Below, in pieces: positions 1-12,000 of a stretch of DNA of 64,000 bases. Source of the DNA: Spisula solida (Eukaryota > Mollusca > Bivalvia > Venerida > Mactridae). The position numbers and the translations under genes are program-made. Position 1 is the first letter of the stretch. Each line of letters opens with the position of its first letter. The stretch is taken from the NCBI GenBank assembly GCA_947247005.1, contig OX365948.1:38940601-39004600 (forward strand), written 5' to 3'. The notes under the pieces were generated by a model. It saw only the letters and a list, made by a program, of their open reading frames with translations, was not told the origin of the DNA and made no database searches.

Positions 1-263
1 GCGTGCATTCCAAACTGCGCATTTATACTGATAACCTTTAGGTGGGTGATATATCAATTCAACAAATTTGCTTGTTAAACTTAGTTTGGTTAACATGACC
101 ACTTCCGATTTTCATGAAAATAGGCTGTCCACTCAGACTACTCTTGGCTATTTCTGTGGATAGTCTTTTACATACATGTTTGACTGCATACTGCTGTTGA
201 CTACAAGATTGTGCTTCACAGATGGAACATCACCAGCTTGCGTCCGCTGGTACTTCTTGGAGA

Positions 264-622
264 CAGGGGTGGGGAAATTTTTCACTTGCCCATGGGCAAT
301 TTGGACTGAAAAATCCAGTTGCCTGAAAACTAAATCTACTTGCCCAGAAAAACACAAAAAAGCAACAAAATTTCAGTTTCATTCAATCATTTATCATGTG
401 AAGGATTAGAGTACTAGATTTAATTCAAAGTCTGTAAAGTAGATAATGTTTGGTCAGTAATTTAGGGATTCATCATTGTTAAGGCAAAATAAGGCACTTA
501 ATTATTTTTTCTCGTGATAATTTTGCACTTACCCAAGGGCAAGCTGGATAGAAAAATCTACTTGCCACTCAGGCAAAAAAGCACAAATCGGGCAAGTTGG
601 GCATTAGAATTCCACACCCCTG
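264..622. mobile_element. hAT-like MITE (CAGGGGTG termini)
   Basis: The left end reads CAGGGGTGGGGAAATTT and the right end is its approximate inverse, ending CACACCCCTG. The interior repeats the phrase 'cttgccca..ggcaa' near both ends in inverted orientation. A short match GGAGA flanks both sides. The CAGGGGTG terminus is typical of hAT-type non-autonomous elements; the family call is inference. No coding capacity. The rest of 1-735 shows no other feature and is read as intron upstream of the first visible ERCC6L2 exon. Confidence 0.6.
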
Positions 623-735
623 GGAGATATCACATGCTTATCTAAATAAACTCAGTTGATATGTCTATATTCTGTTAGAAATAGTTATGTTTTATGAACA
701 TTTAATCACATTATTTGAATTATTCTTAGTTACAG

Positions 736-3067
736 TCAAAAGGAAGAAATGCTGTAACTCTTCTGGAGGTCTGTTTAGTCCTCTAGAGGGATTTGAACAC
801 TCGCAAAGATTGAAATCAAAATATGAGAGTGAGGAAGAAACAGATGAAATATCAATTAAGAGAGAAAGGTTGACATCTGTTTTATTTGGTGAGAAATCAT
901 CAAATTCTGGTTGCCATGGAAACTCAGCTAAGAAACAATCCCAATCCAGGAAGGGGAAAGTGGCTGTCGGTGGGGAAACAATAAAAAATAAATCAGGTAT
1001 AATCGTTTGTACATGGCTTATTTCGTGCCACATTACCGGGTACCGGTATATTTAACTTATCAGGTTATCAATATCTGCTATGCCACATCACTGCCATGTG
1101 ATAGTAAGTGTAAGATAATATCAGGGGTGTCAATATTCCTGATTAATCCGGAATTCAGGAGTTATCCATCCTGAAAGAGCTATGATTACTGACCAAAATA
1201 AAAGTTATTTGATGAAGATATCGCTTGAAATGGCAAAGTAATGGTCAATTTAATCTGCTCTGAAAGACTTTATTCAATAAAAACTGAGTAAAATGTGGAA
1301 ACAATATGGTTGAAGGCCACTGTTTGGCAAAAATGGTCAGTAGCATATGATTTTCAGGATTTTGAATTTGGCTCTGTTGACACCCCTGTAATATTCAAGT
1401 ATTGTCAGGACCGTATCCAGAGACAAAAATGCACTGAGGCAAATTTTTAATGGAGTCTATTTGAGGCATTTTTTCTTTAAAAAAACAAGCTTATTTTGGT
1501 AAATTCTCAAATTTTCACAGAGAAAAGTGCCTCGGTGTGCCTCAGCGTGGCTATGTGTCTGATTGTGAAATAGTACTCCACAGTACATATTAAATATTAA
1601 AAGTAGTCCATATTTCATCTTAAAACTAATACCGGTAAAGTACTTTCTGGTAGTTTATTTAGGTTTATTAGTGTAGTATTTACTTGTATATAAAAGACAC
1701 ATATTCAATATGACTGTTGATTTACGATTTCAGAGAATGGTAAAACAAAATTAACAGGAAAATCGGGTGGGGATGGTATAATAGATTCCCCGTCACCTAC
1801 ACGGCGTAAACGTCCTCTTAATATTACAGGCGGTCAGGCCAAGGATCCTATGAAAGAATTGTATGTTTTTTGATACAATCTAAAAATATTTTCATTTGGC
1901 GTATACATTTTTCAACTGTTTTATTTATCATAAATAAAATGATGGGATAAAGAGTCTGTTTGTGTTGTTGCCAGAGGCAATTATCAGTTGTTTTTTGGTG
2001 TCATCTGCATACTGGTCTGTATACACTGCCATAAAAATGTCACCTTCGAGATTTTATTTTGACCACTTTAATTTTATTTTGCAAAAAAAAAGGCAAATAC
2101 AAGCGGAAACCCTGTTATGTCTATAAAACATGCACTGTTTGACTGACCTGAATTGTTTTAATTTTCCAGCATTTTATAGTATTGTGGTTACTTAATGTCA
2201 AATTATAATATAGTGTTGGGGTTATTTCATGTCAAATTATAATAGAGTGTTGTTGTGTTGAATATAGTGTTGGGGTTATTTCATGTCAAATTATATGCAA
2301 TGTTGTTGATAAGTCAAGCATAGTGTTACATACTGTATTACATTTATTTAATGTGACCATGCCATTAGAAAAAGAAATGGGGAGTCACCGTGGTAGGGCA
2401 GCTTTGATTTATGTATTTTTGAATTATCGTAAAAAATGTGCCAAAAGTGTCCGGTTGTAGGACGCTAGCCAGTGGTGTTACGTGTATGTCTTTAGATAGT
2501 TGGGTATTGCAAAAATTGGTTGTCCATCAACTGCTCCAAGAGTGTCACAAGAGTTAAACACAACACACTTATAACCATACCTGCCAAGTACTCCACTTAA
2601 AGCGGAGTTGCTCCACTTTTATTTGAAATAAAATAACTGATTTTCCGATTAACTCACCTTTACTATGGATTTCAGATAGTATTTTGTGGCCCTTTGTTGT
2701 TATTAGCAAATACCTGTATATTACCAAATGAAACTAACTGGCACCTTTTGAAGTGTCACATTTTTTATTGTGGTCTTAATAAGTGTCAGATTTCAGTTAC
2801 AGTGTACTCCACTTTTGGATTTTGGAAACTTGGCAGGTATGCTTATAACTTGTACTTTAAATTCAGTGAGAACTGGCAGTTATGCATTGAAACCTCCCAT
2901 CATTTATTTGTATTTATCTCAAACTTGTTTCCTTCTATTAAGATACACAAGTAAAAGATTATCTGATGTTTCGTCAATGCTGGATCCCGATTCTGTGAAA
3001 AAAGCTCTTCAGAAAAGAGGTGATCATACTCTTTCTTCCTCTGATGATGAAGAGTTTCATGCATCAG
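736..3067 (+). CDS. ERCC6L2: ERCC6L2-like exons 1-3: low-complexity N-terminal segment
   Basis: Three exons (736-996, 1734-1860, 2943-3067) encode about 170 residues rich in Lys, Arg, Ser, Asp and Glu, with stretches such as [20 protein letters not shown] and [13 protein letters not shown] recognise no domain; it looks disordered and nuclear, with basic patches (RRKR) that could act as localisation signals. Phases chain exactly: exon 1 ends in phase 1, exon 2 in phase 2, exon 3 in phase 1, each completed by the next exon. Human ERCC6L2 has a Tudor-like region just before the sequence matching exon 4, so this segment is an insertion or a diverged linker relative to human. Upstream exons must exist because there is no start codon here. 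Confidence 0.72.
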
Positions 3068-6000
3068 GTAAATCGTCTTCTTAGCTTTGATATTAATTAC
3101 GCCAAAAATAAAAAAAACGAGCGTTGCCTTTTTTGCCAGTCAGCTTTCTGCTGAAATGTGGCAGGCATATGAGTGCCTCCACCCGTATTTGAACTCCGGG
3201 GAACCAGATTAGATGACAATCCCGCTAACCACTGACCTATACAAATGTAAAAGACTACCAGTGACACAATGTAAATTGTTGGTTGAACAAATATCAAAGC
3301 ACTTAAAATTTGCTTTCTTTTAAGGTCTGTTCTAAACAGTTTGTTTCCTGTTTGTAGGACTACTCTAGAAATAGTGTCAATTCAGTGCTACTGTTAGAAG
3401 TCATCTCAATAAAGGAGGCACCTGTCTTAACAAGCCAATTTAATTCTTCATTTCTTGCTACAAACAAGCATTTACCAGTAATTTACAAAACGCCAGGGTA
3501 CTGTTTTATCAAAGCACTTACGGAAATCATATACTTACGCTCAAATTTAAATTCTAATAATTTGTTTACATTATAAAGTGTGTTAAATGGAGCTGCAATA
3601 CTTATAATGATTCTGTTGATGAACTCCCACAAACCATATCTGATCCATCACCAATTTGCAGTTATTAAAGAATTATAAAGAATTTAAATATGAGCGTAAA
3701 TTTATGATTTTTATAAGTGCTTTGATAAAACAGTACCCATATATTTACATGTTAGAACAGAGAATTGAGTTTACCATGCAATGATAGGATTTATTTTGGT
3801 GGTTAAACATTGGAAATATTGCATGTGTTTTCATTATCCAATGGATTGGTTTTCATACTTTCAGGGTTCAATGACAATGATATGGAGAAACCTAGATTCA
3901 CATTCTCAGCAGAGGGAGCTAAAGTTCCATACATGCTGTCAACAGATGGTTCTACACCTGCAGTACAGGTCTGTATTTGTATGCATCTATATCAGGGGTG
4001 TCAATATCCCTGATTAATCCGGAATTCTCGATTTATCATTCCTGAAAGAGAAATGTCTTCTGACCAAAATAAAAGTTATTTCAACAAATGGCAAAGTTAT
4101 GGTCAATTACATCTGCTCTGAAGGATTTTCTTTAATACAAACTGAGTTAATTATTGAAACAATGTCATTGAAGGCCTCCCATTTGGTAAAAATGGTCGGC
4201 AGCATATGATTTTCCTGATTTTTAAATTGGCCCTGTTGACACCCCTGCTATATATGTAGGTGTATGCTATTGTGTGGAGTTCCTCGGGACGATAACTCAG
4301 TTAATCAGATACAACTTGATTTCAAGGTTTAATTAGTTTCAATTTCACAAAACTGCTAATCGTTATAAAACAATAAACATCCAGCAATGCCAATAAGATG
4401 AGCAGATTTAGCTGAGTGGTAACACACTGGACTGTCAATCCAGAGGTTTTGGGTTCAATCCCCGGCATCGGAACGTGACGTTTCTGAAATATTTATAATA
4501 TTTCCCGCTATATCTGACCGTGTGCAATGCAAAGTATCTTGGTAAAGGTACCAGGAAACTGTGTATCAGTGCTATACTCCAGGCACATTAAAGAAAGAGG
4601 CTGTCTATTCGAAATAAGAGCAATGCGCACTTTCCCAGTGCCGGACTTGCCTGTATCTTATGTCTCTCTCTTCCTCCCGGGCTGTCTCTCAGTCTGTCCC
4701 TCTGGTCAGATCACATGCTGCAACATTATAATGTAAAGTGCCTTGGATCGTGTGTTCGCACGAAAAAGGCGCTATAAAAATCTGGTATATTTATTTTGTT
4801 TATGTCATTGCATGAATATGTCATTATGTCTTTGACAGCAGTGCCTGAATCTGTTTAATACAATCAGCATTTAAACAGGTAACATAGCTGGATGTTTAGT
4901 GGTAACCTGTGATTCTTGAATTTATCTATGTGTGATTGTAGTAATCATATATTAAATCTTATATTTATTGATATAAATACATTGGAAGCTAAAGTAAACA
5001 AAACAGTAAACAAATTGGATGTTATTCAAACAATTAATTGGATTCATAATTTTTTATGCCCCCGTATCGATAGATCGGGAGGCATATAGTGATTCACCTG
5101 TCCGTCCGTTCGTCCATCAGTCCGTTCGTCCGTCCGTCCTGGTTAACCCAAATTGACCGTTTCTTCTAGCATCATTATGGCTTGCTACAAAGCTTCCATA
5201 TTTGCATGGATGTTGTATATGAACACTCTCTACACGCCTGTATCACCTGACCCCATTTTGACCTTCACCTTGACCTAATTTTGGACTTAGACTTATTTAT
5301 GGACAAGGCTTCCACAGGGGGCATAAGCGTTTATTGAACGCAGTCTTGTTTTGAAATTGTTTCGGTCCTATCATGTCTCTTTGTTTAGTCCATTTCCATA
5401 ATTGGATTGTCTTCCCTCGATACAATTCATAGTGAAAAATCAGGATGGGCATGGAAAAGGGGCATTAATTAACATTTATTATGTTGTTTTTAGGTTCCGA
5501 GTGTATTGAACCAATATCTCAGAGACTACCAGCGTGATGGAATCAAATTTTTGTATGATAATTATACAAACAACACCGGGGCAATACTAGGTGATGACAT
5601 GGGGCTGGGTAAAACTGTTCAGGTAACTTAAATTTTATTTTGTTTGTTTTCTTTGAGTTTTATTCTGTTTTTAAAAGAAATATTTTTCACACTCAACATT
5701 CCTGATTATATCACATGACTTTGATTGTATCCGGGTTAGTATAACGTGTATGTATATTCTTATATTACACATGTGTTGTATAACGTTCATATGCGATTTC
5801 GAGCATTCTCGATCCAATAACTATTGCTGATAGTTAGCTCAACTATAGATAGTTACGATAGTTTACTTTTTATGAATAAAGTTTATTATTAATTTAAAAA
5901 AACTTTCATTCTTGTTAAAAACTAATTTTAAATAATCCCAAACATCAAAACTGTTTTATTGTCAAGGAAGGCAAGAAATAAACAGCAAACAATGTGGTAT

Positions 6001-9000
6001 TTAGTAATTTTATTAATCTATTTCTGTCCAATTCATTTTACATCATTTCTTCATTTATTAGATTAGTTTGTTGTACCACAAAATGATATCTTACACAGTG
6101 CAAATTTGCATTCACAAGTTGATCTTTGGTTTTCAAATCTTGGCAATAACTATTGCAATAGTATCGCAATAGTTTCCAGCAATACAATAGTATCGCAATA
6201 GTACTTTCAGCAATAGCAATAGTATTGCAATACTTAAAAATGAACACAATAGTCACCCCTAGTTAATAACTTGATCTTCCACATGCAAATGACTTATTCT
6301 CAACATGTGATAAAATTCAGTAAAATTTTGATACATCTCAAACATCTGTTGTGTTGTCCGTACAGGACATACATGTTTTACAAACATCTGTTGTGTCGTC
6401 AGTACAAGGCATACATGTTTTACAAACATCTGTTGTGTTGTCAGTACAAGGCATACATGTTTTACAAACATATGTTGTGTCGTCAGTACAAGGCATACAT
6501 GTTTTACAAACATCTGTTGTGTCGTCAGTACAAGGCATACATGTTTTACAAACATATGTTGTGTCGTCAGTACAAGGCATACATGTTTTACAAACATATG
6601 TTGTGTCGTCAGTACAAGGCATACATGTTTTACAAACATCTGTTGTGTCGTCAGTACAAGGCATACATGTTTTACAAACATATGTTGTGTCGTCAGTACA
6701 AGGCATACATGTTTTACAAACATCTGTTGTGTTGTCAGTACGGGGCATACATGTTTTACAAACATCTGTTGTGTCATTTGTACGGGACATACATGTTTTA
6801 CAAACATCTGTTTTGTTGCAGGTGATTGGATTTCTCTCGGCATTATTTGGCAAGCAAGGAAATCATATTGATGTAATGAGGCAAAGACCAAAATTTATCA
6901 GAAAGGTAAAAACAAAGCTTTTGAATTAATTATTAACAAAAAGTGTTTTCTTTTCCCTTTAAATTTAGGTTACAGCATACATCATAATATTTGATTCATT
7001 AACTCCTGAAACGATTTGACTGCAAAGTGAAACCAGTTTTAATTTTGAAAAAAAACTGCTAATCATTCTAAAAAACAATACATATCCTACATTGCCAATA
7101 AATTGTATGTTACTGTGTTTATACAATATATCTTTGAGAACAATATGCCTGAATGTGTTAAACTACACATAAACAAGCAAACTAGCTGGGTGTGATAGGG
7201 TAACATGTGATACATTAATCCATATATGATCATATTTAACATACAAATCTTGTTTTGGTATTGTATACCTCGGAAGATAACATAAACTCACCACACATGA
7301 ATTGTGCTGCTGAAAGTACCTTAATATAGTCGTCATGAATGAAAACACCCTTTTCAATATGGTGGTCGATTAACTGGTTCGATTCCATTTCATACCAACG
7401 ATCCCGGTCCTAATGTCCCTAGGCTTGGTGCTCAGACTATAATTTCCAGTGTCAGGATTAATATAAACACTTGTCTATTGTTTTCTGTTTTCTTTCAATG
7501 AGTCAATTATCTGTGATTGTGTTGCAGATGTCTGACTCGGCAAGTGTGTCATGTGACTTACCGCCTCGTGGACCTTTCCTTATTATCGGTCCTGGCTGTG
7601 TGTTATATAACTGGCTGGAAGAGTTTGAAACTTGGGGATACTTCACTGTCAGGTATGTGGTTTCGCATTTTGTTTCATATGTATATTAGGCCTCAATAAA
7701 TCCACTCGTCCGCTCGTCGCACAATATTTTCCTTCTTTTTTACATAGCAGGACAAGTAAGATTTGGGGTTTTCTTCTTTGTCTCTATTGCAGGACGAGTG
7801 CTTCTAAAAATATTTGTTGAGGCCTGTATATTATGCCCTGTTCACTTTTGATGAAAGTAAACAATTTTTCTAGATTTCAAAATTTCTATCATCAGCATTG
7901 CCTTTTGCTCACTTTGTGCTCAGGTGAATTATTGTGGTCAGTCTATGTCGAGCATCATCAATCATGCTTCTTCTACTGTCAACAAATAAGTGTTAAAGAT
8001 TTAGTGACCAAGTTTTCCTTGGCTCTTGGCTACTGTAAATCCGGTATTATTCGTGGTTGTTTAATTTTCGCTAATTTTGGCGATTCGTACTCATAGCGAA
8101 ATCATCATTAAAAATTGATTGTTGTAATTAGAAATTATCAATTTTTAATCTATTTTGTTATATGTGCCCATACATTTTTCTGAATTTTTTCGCGAATTTA
8201 ATATTTTGGATCCACGATTGCGAATTCATCAATTTGCGAAATCAAAAAATCACAAAGTAAAGCTCACGCGAATATAAAGTGATTTACAGTTCCTCTCCCT
8301 AGAATGTACAGGTGAATCTAGTGTGTTTGAGAATACAGCAATATCAGTTTTTACAGTTTTTACCTTCCAAGAACAGGTTCACTGTAGTATGATTTTCTCA
8401 CGTAGGAAGTACCATGGCACTGATAAAGCTGAATGTATCAAGGACTTGAAGAAAGGCAAGATTGAAATTATTGTGACAACATTTGAGACTTTCCGGGAAC
8501 ACTTGGTTTGTAGTTACATAATAAATCCTCTGTTCTTCTATGGTTACTTGTGGATTTTTTTAGCTCACATTTCACAAAGTGACAGATTGAGCTTTTGTGA
8601 TCACTCTTCTTCCATCGTCCGTCCGTTGTCCGTCAACAATTTGCTTGTGTAGACACTAGAGGTCACATTTATGACCTTATCTTTATGAAACTTGGTCACA
8701 ATGATCATCTCAACAAAATCTAGGTCAAGGTTGATATTGGGTCATCTGAGGAAAAAAACTAGGTCACAAGGTTAAATCATAGGAAAACCTTGTGTAGTCA
8801 TTAGAAGTCACAATTTTGACCTAATCTTTATGAAACTTGGTCACAATGATCATCTCAACCAAGTCTAGGTCAAGTGCGAAATTGGGTCATCAGGGGTAAA
8901 AAACTAGGTCACAAGGTAAAATCATAGAAAAGCCTTGTGTAGTCTCTAGAAGTCACAATTTTGACCTAATCTTGTGAAACTTGGTCATAACGATCATCTC

Positions 9001-12000
9001 AACAAAATCTAGGTCAAGTTCGATAATAAGTCATTCGGGGTCAAAAACTAGGTCACAAGGTCAAATCATAGAAAAACCTTGTGTAGTCACTAGAGGTCAC
9101 AATTTTGACCTAATCTTTATTAAACTTGGTCACAATGATCATCTCAATAACAAATCGAGGTCAAGTTTGATAATGGGTCATCCGGGGTCAAAAACTAGTT
9201 CACAATGTCAAATCATTGAAAAACCTCGCGTAGTCACTAGAGGTCACAATTTTAGCATAATCCTTATGAAATTATGTCATATGGGGCACTAGGTCAAATC
9301 ACAGGGCTTGCATGCACAGCTACAACAGGTGAGCGACCTAGGGCCCTTTGGGCCCTCTTGTTAGAAATCCTCTGCCAAACTGATAAATTGTTATTAAAAC
9401 AGCACCCTTGTCAGGGTTCCCACGGTCAGGGACAAGTCAGGGAAAAGCAAAATTTTTTCAAGGTCAGGGAAAAGTCTGGGAATTAGTCAGGGAAATCTGG
9501 AAATTGAGCAAAAGTCTGGGAAAAGTCAGGGAATTTTTCATTGAAGCTGTAGATAAGTATAATTTCTTATGAAAAATACCCAAGACTAAAAAAAATAACT
9601 TTATATCAATCAACAGCCTAAGAAACTGCTACCTTAAACACTTTGTTCCTTATAAAGCAAGTATAGCCTCCTTTTCTCTGTGTTATTGCCATATTTTGCA
9701 CTAACAAAAGGATGCTGTGTTGCCCGATCTCTCTAAAAGTCAGGGAAAACTGCTCTGTGGTCAGGGAAATTTGTGGGAACCCTGCTTATGTATGGGCTGG
9801 TGACCTTAGTATGCAATAGATATTGAGTAATATAATTATAAGACTTTCATGAAGCATACGTTTATGTGTATATGACTTAGTTTCTGTGATATGTGTAAAG
9901 TAATTTCTGTTCAAGTGTATAAAAATTATAGTGTATTTGAATGTATGTTATTTATGTACATGTTTAATCATCAACTCCACTGACTTATTAAATTTGATCA
10001 GTTTCTTTCAAATAAAGTTTAACATTTTGACTATTTCAGGAAGTATTGAATGCTATAGACTGGGATGCTGTTATTGTGGACGAAGTACATAAAATAAAGG
10101 TATACTAGGTTTATAACTTGTACATAAAGTAAAGGTATACTAAGTTCATGACTTGTACATAAAATAAAGGTATACTAGGTTTATAACTTGTACATAAAAT
10201 AAAGGTATACTAGGTTCATGACTTGTACATAAAGTAAAGGTATACTAGGTTCATGACTTGTACATAAAATAAAGGTATACTAGGTTCATGACTTGTACAT
10301 AAAGTAAAGGTATACTAGGTTCATGACTTGTACATAAAGTAAAGGTATACTAGGTTCATGACTTGTACATAAAATAAAGGTATACTAGGTTCATAACTTG
10401 TACATAAAATAAAGGTATACTAAGTTCATGACTTGCATGTTTTGGAATATCTAAAACTGCATTAATTCATAACATTTCTTACTTGCTCAGATAGATGTTT
10501 ACGTTGGGTAGCACCAGTGTTCAGAGAAGAGGTGTTGTACATTAGTTTCTTCCTGAAAGGTGTACATTACTCACCTACAGTCTTTCATTCATTTGGACAC
10601 TATCTATAATGCGGAGCATTTGACTTGACTCTCGACCTTATGTTAGCATAATATAACAGCTGATATATTGTCTATATTTATATATTGGATAACTAGTATA
10701 CACTAGTTTTCATGGAAACCAGGTTTCAGCGCAGTTATTGGTTTTATGTGAAAACCTAGTGTCATGGAAACTATGTTTATTTGTTTATTTTGCTTTTATT
10801 TATCCTCGCCACCGGATAATCCATATGGGCGAGGCCCCCAGAAGAGGCTAGTCCCTTTAGTGTTTGGGGGATAGTGCATGATACAGAAGATGCTCCAATT
10901 CCAGAAGCATGTCTGGTTCTTTTACGTGCCGATGTAAAGCATCATACACGGGACCTCGCTTAACGTCTCGTCCGAAAGACTGTTAGTAAGTTTAGTTATG
11001 TTAGGTGGGAAACACTGAAAAGCATTTCACTTTTTGACCATCTGGAGTAGGGATCGAACCCACACCCTTCAGATCAGCAGTCAGTAGCCCTTACCACAAG
11101 ACCACGAGTCCAAACTATGTTTCAGCAAATTGATGGGTTTTATGTGAAAACCTAGTGTCATGGAAACCATGTTTCAGCAAATTGATGGGTCTTATGTGAA
11201 AACCTAGTGTCATGGAAACCATGTTTCAGCAAATTGATGGGTCTTATGTGAAAACCTAGTGTCATGGAAACTATGTTTCAGCAAATTGATGGGTTTTATG
11301 TGGAAACCTAGTGTCATGGAAACTATGTTTCAGCAAATTGATGGGTTTTATGTGAAAACCTAGTGTCATGGAAACCATGTTTCAGCAAATTGATGGGTTT
11401 TATGTGAAAACCTAGTGTCATGGAAACTGTGTTTCAGCAAATTGATGGGTTTTATGTGAAAACCTAGTGTCATGGAAACAATGTCTCAGCAGATTGATGG
11501 GTTTTATGTGAAAACCTTAAGTGTCATGGAAACTATGTTTCAGCAGATTGATGGGTTTTATGTGAAAACCTTAAGTGTCACGGAAACCATGTTTCAGCAA
11601 ATTAATAGGTCTTTTTTGACAGCCTGGTTGTCATGGAAACAATTTTTCAGCAAATTAATGGGTCTTATTTGACAGCCTGGTGTCATGGAAACCATGTTTC
11701 AGCAAATTGATAGGTCTTATTTGACAGCCTGGTTGTCATGGAAACCATGTTTCAGCAAATTAATGGGTCTTATTTGACAGCCTGATGACATGGAAATCAT
11801 GTTTCAGCTGAGTTATGAGTTATGGTTATTATGTGAAAGCCTTTTTGACTTTTATGTCTTGGGTATTATGTGAAAAACTGGTTTCCATGGAGTTTCCACA
11901 TTTTATGTTTGATTATTACAGGAAATGAAAGCTAAAACCACAATAGCTTTAAGAAGCATCAATACAATGAAGAGGTTTGGTTTGACTGGTACTGCGTTAC

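Noticed and set aside
692..1033. 113-codon antisense frame opposite exon 1
   Set aside because: Shadow of the in-frame plus-strand exon, which has correct splice sites and joins exon 2 in phase.
4402..4475. tRNA-Asp gene
   Set aside because: A and B boxes and an anticodon-like hairpin are present, but the acceptor stem does not pair and the sequence continues as a 400-bp SINE.
6340..6821. CRISPR array
   Set aside because: Units are contiguous tandem copies with no unique spacers, in an animal intron. The same applies to the other arrays in the window.
6259..6929. Open frames of 171-210 codons on both strands with a 14-residue repeat
   Set aside because: They are produced by a 42-bp minisatellite whose unit is a multiple of three. 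No start context, no codon bias, and the array sits in an intron.
9340..9362. Canonical Helitron 3' end
   Set aside because: The hairpin is convincing but the terminal bases are CTTGTTA and not CTRR; I keep only a looser Helentron-like inference.
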